Shown: one piece after another, positions 60,560 through 64,000 of the stretch
Numbering within the stretch: position 1 is the first letter of the stretch
Layout: every line of letters begins with the position of its first letter
DNA from: Myroides odoratus DSM 2801
GTDB lineage: Bacteria > Bacteroidota > Bacteroidia > Flavobacteriales > Flavobacteriaceae
Length of the DNA: 64,000 bases
Reading direction: 5' to 3'
Assembly (NCBI RefSeq): GCF_000243275.1
Contig: NZ_CM001437.1
Span: forward strand, 3,780,866-3,844,865
The notes under the pieces: generated by a model
The model's input: only the letters and a program-made list of their open reading frames with translations
Databases searched by the model: none
What the model was told of the DNA's origin: nothing
Translations under genes and position numbers: made by a program

Positions 60560-61135
60560 TTAATCTTTCTGTTTATAGACGACTTTAAGTTTCTTTTTTA
60601 TTATTAAATGTTTTTTTAATATTTCTTGCTTATCAAGTCTATTTCTGTATTCTGTTAGGGTACAATTTTCAAACTTTTTAAAGTACTTAATAAATGTAGT
60701 TCTAGAATTAAAACCACATTCATTTGCTATGGCCTCAAGCTTATAATATGGGTTGTTTAAGATAATTTCTTTAGAATGTTGTATTCTGTAAAAAGCAAGA
60801 AAGGTTAAGAAATTTATATTTAATTCTTTATTAATAGTATGTGATATTTTATGAACAGGAATATTTACATTTTTACTTAAGCTATTAATAGTAAAATCAT
60901 TTTTTAAATATAAATTTTTATTTGTTTCAAAGAAGAGAGTAATAGTTTTAAGGTTTTCTGATTTTTTATTTTCGAGTAAAGAAAAGTGGCTAAAATTATC
61001 TCGATAATGAGATTTATAATAATTAGTGAGATATAATACACAATTGGTCAATATGTATAACTGCATTAGGATAATTGGAAATATCACGATGTAATAAAGT
61101 AAACCGGCATTTATATAAGAAAAAGAAATATTCAT
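60560..61135 (-). CDS. AraC-type regulator with single membrane segment
   Basis: A 191-residue protein. Residues 8-38 form a hydrophobic, probably membrane segment (LLYYIVIFPIILMQLYILTN) and residues 75-170 an AraC HTH domain (FTINSLSKNVNIPVHKISHT, IANECGFNSRTTFIKYFKKF). It looks like the C-terminal portion of the multi-pass AraC-type sensors seen in Bacteroidota, so it may be truncated at its N-terminus. It is divergent from a larger protein of the same design at 61166. Confidence 0.75.
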   Translation of the reverse strand: MNISFSYINAGLLYYIVIFPIILMQLYILTNCVLYLTNYYKSHYRDNFSHFSLLENKKSENLKTITLFFETNKNLYLKNDFTINSLSKNVNIPVHKISHTINKELNINFLTFLAFYRIQHSKEIILNNPYYKLEAIANECGFNSRTTFIKYFKKFENCTLTEYRNRLDKQEILKKHLIIKKKLKVVYKQKD

Positions 61136-61165
61136 GTAAAAACAATTTAAATTAATTATGTAGTA

Positions 61166-62530
61166 GTGATTCCTACTAGGATATTTTTTATACCTTTAAG
61201 GTATAATTTTTTGCAGTATATAAAATATATTTATGAACAAAAATATAAAAAACACTTAATTTTTGTTAATTTTAACTTTTGTGTTTCTTCTTATATTGTT
61301 GTAAAATTAATTAATTACTTGTTTTTTAATTTAAATGTAGTTGTTTTGGCTAAAAGGTTGTATTTTGTTAAAAAAAAATATTTTAATTGTAATTCTGTGA
61401 AATTTGTAATTTTCTTTTTGATGATTTTACAGATTTCATTTTTTCTTTTATATCCAATTTTTAATATTCCATTAGAGCTAACACTTCTATTTTTTATAGG
61501 TCCTTTTGTAATTAAGTTAATTAATTGTAATGCAATTTGTGAAGAAGCTTATTTTAAAAATGATACTATAGTTCTTAAGTATTGTCGTTTGTTTTTTTTT
61601 ATTACAATAGCTATTTTTTTTCTAGATCCTAGTACTCTTTTGTCTGATAAGTTATTCTTGTTTTCTATTGTATGTATTTGTTTAGCCATACAATTGTTAT
61701 ACTATGGACTTAAAGGTTTTATTATCTTGAAATCTAATTCGACAAAAATCACTATGATTAATGAAGATTTTTATAAAAATAGAATATGTTGGATTTCGGT
61801 TTTATTTTTAGTTTCATTGTCTTTTATTATGTTACTTTTTATTTCTTTTTTTAAAGATAGCTATGCTTTTTTCTATGTATTAATAATTGTTTTTTTAACT
61901 AGTTTTTTGCTATACATTTTTATTAGTGAAAGAAAAATCTATAACAATAATCTCATTGAAAATAATCTTATTATTAATCTAGAGCAAAATGAGATAAAAG
62001 TAGTACACGATAAAAAAGAGGATGAAAAGTTTGAAAAGTTGAAAAAAAGCTATTCAATGAATTGGGAAATTTCTCAAGTAGATTATTTATTTGAAATAAT
62101 TTTTAAAGAGAAGAATAAAATTGATATTGTTGATAATAAGTATGAGAAGGTAAAATTAAGTAATGACATCTTGTTAGCCATGGATATAAAGATAAAAAAG
62201 ATTGTTTTGGGTGAGCAGGCATATTTAGATCCAAATTTTAAGATTACAGATTTATCTTTAAGGACAAAGATATCTCGATATCATTTATCTCAGTATTTTT
62301 CAACTATTCACAATTTAACTTTTAAAGAATATGTGAATTTATTAAGGATTAATTCTGTACTTGATTATGCCTTTGAGTATGATAAAAAAGAAGAACTTAC
62401 TGTTAAGGAACTTTTTCTCTATAGTGCATTTAATTCTAAAACGTCTTTTTATCAAAATTTCAAAAATGTAACAGGTACAACTCCATTAGATTATATTCGG
62501 GGAATATTAGAATTTTCGGATATCACTTAA
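61166..62530 (+). CDS. Membrane-embedded AraC-type regulator
   Basis: A 454-residue protein read from a GTG; the true start is uncertain because no in-frame ATG precedes residue 87. Several hydrophobic segments (about residues 83-265, such as FLMILQISFFLLYPIFNIPL and FYVLIIVFLTSFLLYIFISE) are followed by a linker and a C-terminal AraC HTH (ITDLSLRTKISRYHLSQYFS, then ELFLYSAFNSKTSFYQNFKN). This is the multi-pass sensor plus AraC design. Ligand and targets are unknown. The divergent neighbour at 60560 shares the architecture in shortened form. Confidence 0.75.
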   Translation: MIPTRIFFIPLRYNFLQYIKYIYEQKYKKHLIFVNFNFCVSSYIVVKLINYLFFNLNVVVLAKRLYFVKKKYFNCNSVKFVIFFLMILQISFFLLYPIFNIPLELTLLFFIGPFVIKLINCNAICEEAYFKNDTIVLKYCRLFFFITIAIFFLDPSTLLSDKLFLFSIVCICLAIQLLYYGLKGFIILKSNSTKITMINEDFYKNRICWISVLFLVSLSFIMLLFISFFKDSYAFFYVLIIVFLTSFLLYIFISERKIYNNNLIENNLIINLEQNEIKVVHDKKEDEKFEKLKKSYSMNWEISQVDYLFEIIFKEKNKIDIVDNKYEKVKLSNDILLAMDIKIKKIVLGEQAYLDPNFKITDLSLRTKISRYHLSQYFSTIHNLTFKEYVNLLRINSVLDYAFEYDKKEELTVKELFLYSAFNSKTSFYQNFKNVTGTTPLDYIRGILEFSDIT

Positions 62531-62587
62531 TATTTTTTAACATAAGTAGAGTGTTTTTTGTGAAGCTTACTACATGAAGTTTTAACT

Positions 62588-62624
62588 AAAAGTGGCTAGA
62601 GTATTATATTACTTAGCCACTTTT
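62588..62624 (+). terminator. Terminator after the membrane AraC gene
   Basis: AAAAGTGGCTA (62588-62598) pairs with TAGCCACTTTT (62614-62624), with further T residues after it. Confidence 0.75.
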
Positions 62625-62880
62625 TTTATAAAGATATGTTTATTATTTCCTTTTAATCTATGTAATATTTAAATCTAATTAAGAGGTTAGTTCTGTTTCT
62701 AATAAGTAGTTCTATTATGCTTTTAACATCATAATGCCAATTAAGCAAAATTAATTTAAGAGAAGATTGTTTTGTTAGGAATTATGATGTTATTAATTGT
62801 TTTTTTTAAGTATTTAGTTTATTTGTAATTCACTTATTTATCTCCTGTTTTCTTTTATTTGTTTAGTTCATTTTTGTTAG

Positions 62881-62952
62881 ATTTTTGTTTTTTCCTAACA
62901 AAAATTATCTCTTTTTGTTTTTTCCTAACAAAAATTATCTCTTTTTGTTTTT
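62881..62952 (+). repeat. 30-bp tandem repeat upstream of the repeat-protein gene
   Basis: Units begin at 62881, 62911 and 62941 (two complete, one partial). Each contains TTTTTGTTTTTTCCTAACAA and AAATTATCT. CTAACAA can pair with TTGTTAG just before the array (62875). It ends 38 bp before the start codon, so copy number could change promoter geometry. Confidence 0.8.
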
Positions 62953-62989
62953 TGTATTATGAAATTTGATTAACTAAAAACAATAAATT

Positions 62990-64000
62990 ATGAAAAAAAG
63001 ATTACTCTGTGTGGCTGCACTATTATTAGTGTTGTCAGTAAAGGCTCAAGTAGGTATTGGTACTAAAACACCTAGCAAATCTGCAAGCTTGACAATTTTT
63101 TCCAACGATAAAGGTTTATTGATTCCCAGTATTTCCTTATTGAGTACTGATGACAAGACAACTATATCTAATGGTAATGTAGAAAGCTTATTAGTTTACG
63201 CAAATATTAAGCAAGGCGATATTGAGCCAGGTTTTTATTATTGGAGTAAAGACAAATGGCTCCGTTTAGTTTCAGATACTGATGTTAATAGTATTGTTAT
63301 AAAAAACTTTGAAGAAATAGTAAAAAATGAAAATGTTCAAAATATTTTAAAAACAATTGGTGGTAATGTTTTTTATGATGGTAATAAGTTCGAATATTTA
63401 GATCGATCTGGTTCTAAAAGGGAATTATTGTTTGAATCTATTGTCAAAGCCAATGAAACAATCACAACTTTAGTGAAAGATTCATCAGGTAATGGTAGGT
63501 ATACATATAAGAATGAGGTTGGAGCGGAAGTAATAATAGATGTACAAGCGGATGTAATTAATAATTTCTCTGATATTATAAATAATACCGATGTTCAAGA
63601 GGTTTTGAACAATATAATTAATAATGCAGGAGGGAATGTGACGTACAACGGAACAGACTTGGTATACAAAGATGGAAATGGAGATGATCAAATCATCAAC
63701 CTTGACCAACTCGTAAAAGCCAATGAAACCGTTACAACTTTACTTGCCAATACCGATGGAACTTATACATACAAATCTGAGAATGGCACAGAGACGATTA
63801 TTGATATTCCAGCTTCTGTAGCGAATAACTTCGAAACGATTGTCAATAACAATCCAGAGAAAGTAAAAGAGATTATCGAGCAAGTGGCCAAAGACGTTGA
63901 AGGAAATGTGACGTACAACGGAACAGAGTTGGTGTACAAAGATGGTAATGGAGATGATCAAGTAATCAACTTGGATCAACTCGTAAAAGCCAATGAAACC
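62990..64000 (+). CDS. Secreted tandem-repeat surface protein (partial, 3' end outside)
   Basis: The frame stays open to the window end (337 residues). It starts with a signal peptide, KKRLLCVAALLLVLSVKAQ, then VGIGTKTPSKSASLTIFSND, the usual opening of Flavobacteriia surface proteins. From 63365 it has a 270-bp (90-residue) repeat: units start at 63365 (diverged), 63635 and 63905, each beginning with NVTYNGT-LVYKDGNGDDQ or a variant and containing VKANETVTTL and TYTYKSENG-ET-IDIPA. Units two and three are very similar. A long adhesin-like repeat protein is likely; the C-terminal sorting signal would be beyond the window. Confidence 0.82.
   Translation, partial: MKKRLLCVAALLLVLSVKAQVGIGTKTPSKSASLTIFSNDKGLLIPSISLLSTDDKTTISNGNVESLLVYANIKQGDIEPGFYYWSKDKWLRLVSDTDVNSIVIKNFEEIVKNENVQNILKTIGGNVFYDGNKFEYLDRSGSKRELLFESIVKANETITTLVKDSSGNGRYTYKNEVGAEVIIDVQADVINNFSDIINNTDVQEVLNNIINNAGGNVTYNGTDLVYKDGNGDDQIINLDQLVKANETVTTLLANTDGTYTYKSENGTETIIDIPASVANNFETIVNNNPEKVKEIIEQVAKDVEGNVTYNGTELVYKDGNGDDQVINLDQLVKANET
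63365..64000 (+). repeat. 270-bp in-frame coding repeat
   Basis: Three unit starts (63365, 63635, 63905) are spaced exactly 270 bp. The block AATGTGACGTACAACGGAAC is identical in units two and three; the first unit is more diverged. Confidence 0.85.

Larger units (their letters stand above)
39257..64000. mobile_element. Putative tRNA-Pro-integrated island (left part)
   Basis: Because the chromosomal tRNA 3' end and its terminator sit on the left, the inserted element should extend rightward. The region is visually more AT-rich and carries two IS elements, at least seven gene remnants, a toxin-antitoxin module and many solitary regulators. No integrase, relaxase or phage structural gene is present, and the right border is not in the window or not recognised; the true end could be before 64000. 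Confidence 0.45.

Noticed and set aside
62881..62952. Possible CRISPR array
   Set aside because: Units are contiguous 30-bp tandem copies with no spacers and no cas genes in the window.

Overview
The window looks like chromosome of a low-GC member of the Bacteroidota, class Flavobacteriia; a Myroides- or Flavobacterium-like genus is my inference, with no rRNA or marker comparison to prove it. The basis is the gene content (DUF4142 lipoproteins, CsbD/DUF892/KGG stress genes, NodT-type RND operon, FMN glutamate-synthase-like protein, Bacteroidota-style HipT with an N-terminal CxxC) and several promoters that match the Bacteroidota minus-7 element TAnnTTTG rather than an E. coli minus-10.

Bases 1-39,230 read as ordinary backbone. 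They hold the end of a zinc alcohol dehydrogenase, an ArsR regulator and a luciferase-like monooxygenase, then a general-stress block (3.2-10.9 kb): lmo0937-type membrane peptide, CsbD, a highly charged disordered protein, a GSP39-like SDR, an AraC regulator, two DUF4142 lipoproteins, a DUF892 ferritin-like protein and a KGG protein. An orphan TPR histidine kinase, RlmF, a LysR regulator divergent from an mdaB-ygiN-AKR quinone/redox operon, an S66 peptidase, an isochorismatase-family hydrolase, EamA/MocR, a class I ribonucleotide reductase small subunit, small redox enzymes, an HxlR/MFS divergon, a complete RND efflux operon, an FMN glutamate-synthase-like protein and a lipoprotein tyrosine phosphatase follow. 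Two copies (4.1-4.6 and 14.7-15.2 kb) of an unusual intergenic element consist of a structured core between GGTGAG arrays and inverse CACC arrays.

At 39,235-39,256 lies the 3' end of a tRNA-Pro gene (T-arm plus acceptor), still next to its terminator but with no 5' body. This is the signature of one end of an element integrated into tRNA-Pro, so I read 39.26 kb to at least 62.5 kb as an island extending rightward. That region is more AT-rich by eye and full of broken genes: a frameshifted unknown, and remnants of a flavodoxin, a GNAT, RidA, a Crp/Fnr regulator (nonsense), LysR and HipB. It also carries two insertion sequences with clear inverted repeats and target duplications (IS4-family in a terminator, IS256-family frameshifted), two Crp/Fnr + SDR pairs, arylamine N-acetyltransferase, a serine hydrolase, a chromate transporter and several AraC regulators. 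No integrase or conjugation gene is visible in the window.

The most notable system is a three-gene split-kinase toxin-antitoxin module, hipB-hipS-hipT (52.8-54.3 kb, minus strand), with overlapping genes, TATACC-N6-GGTATA operators upstream of hipB, flanking 111-bp direct repeats, and a decayed second hipB with an operator relic 6 kb away. Next to it are a probable stand-alone small RNA (57.65-57.73 kb) and a pair of small paralogous proteins of unknown function. The window ends inside a secreted protein with 270-bp (90-residue) tandem repeats, preceded by a 30-bp tandem repeat.
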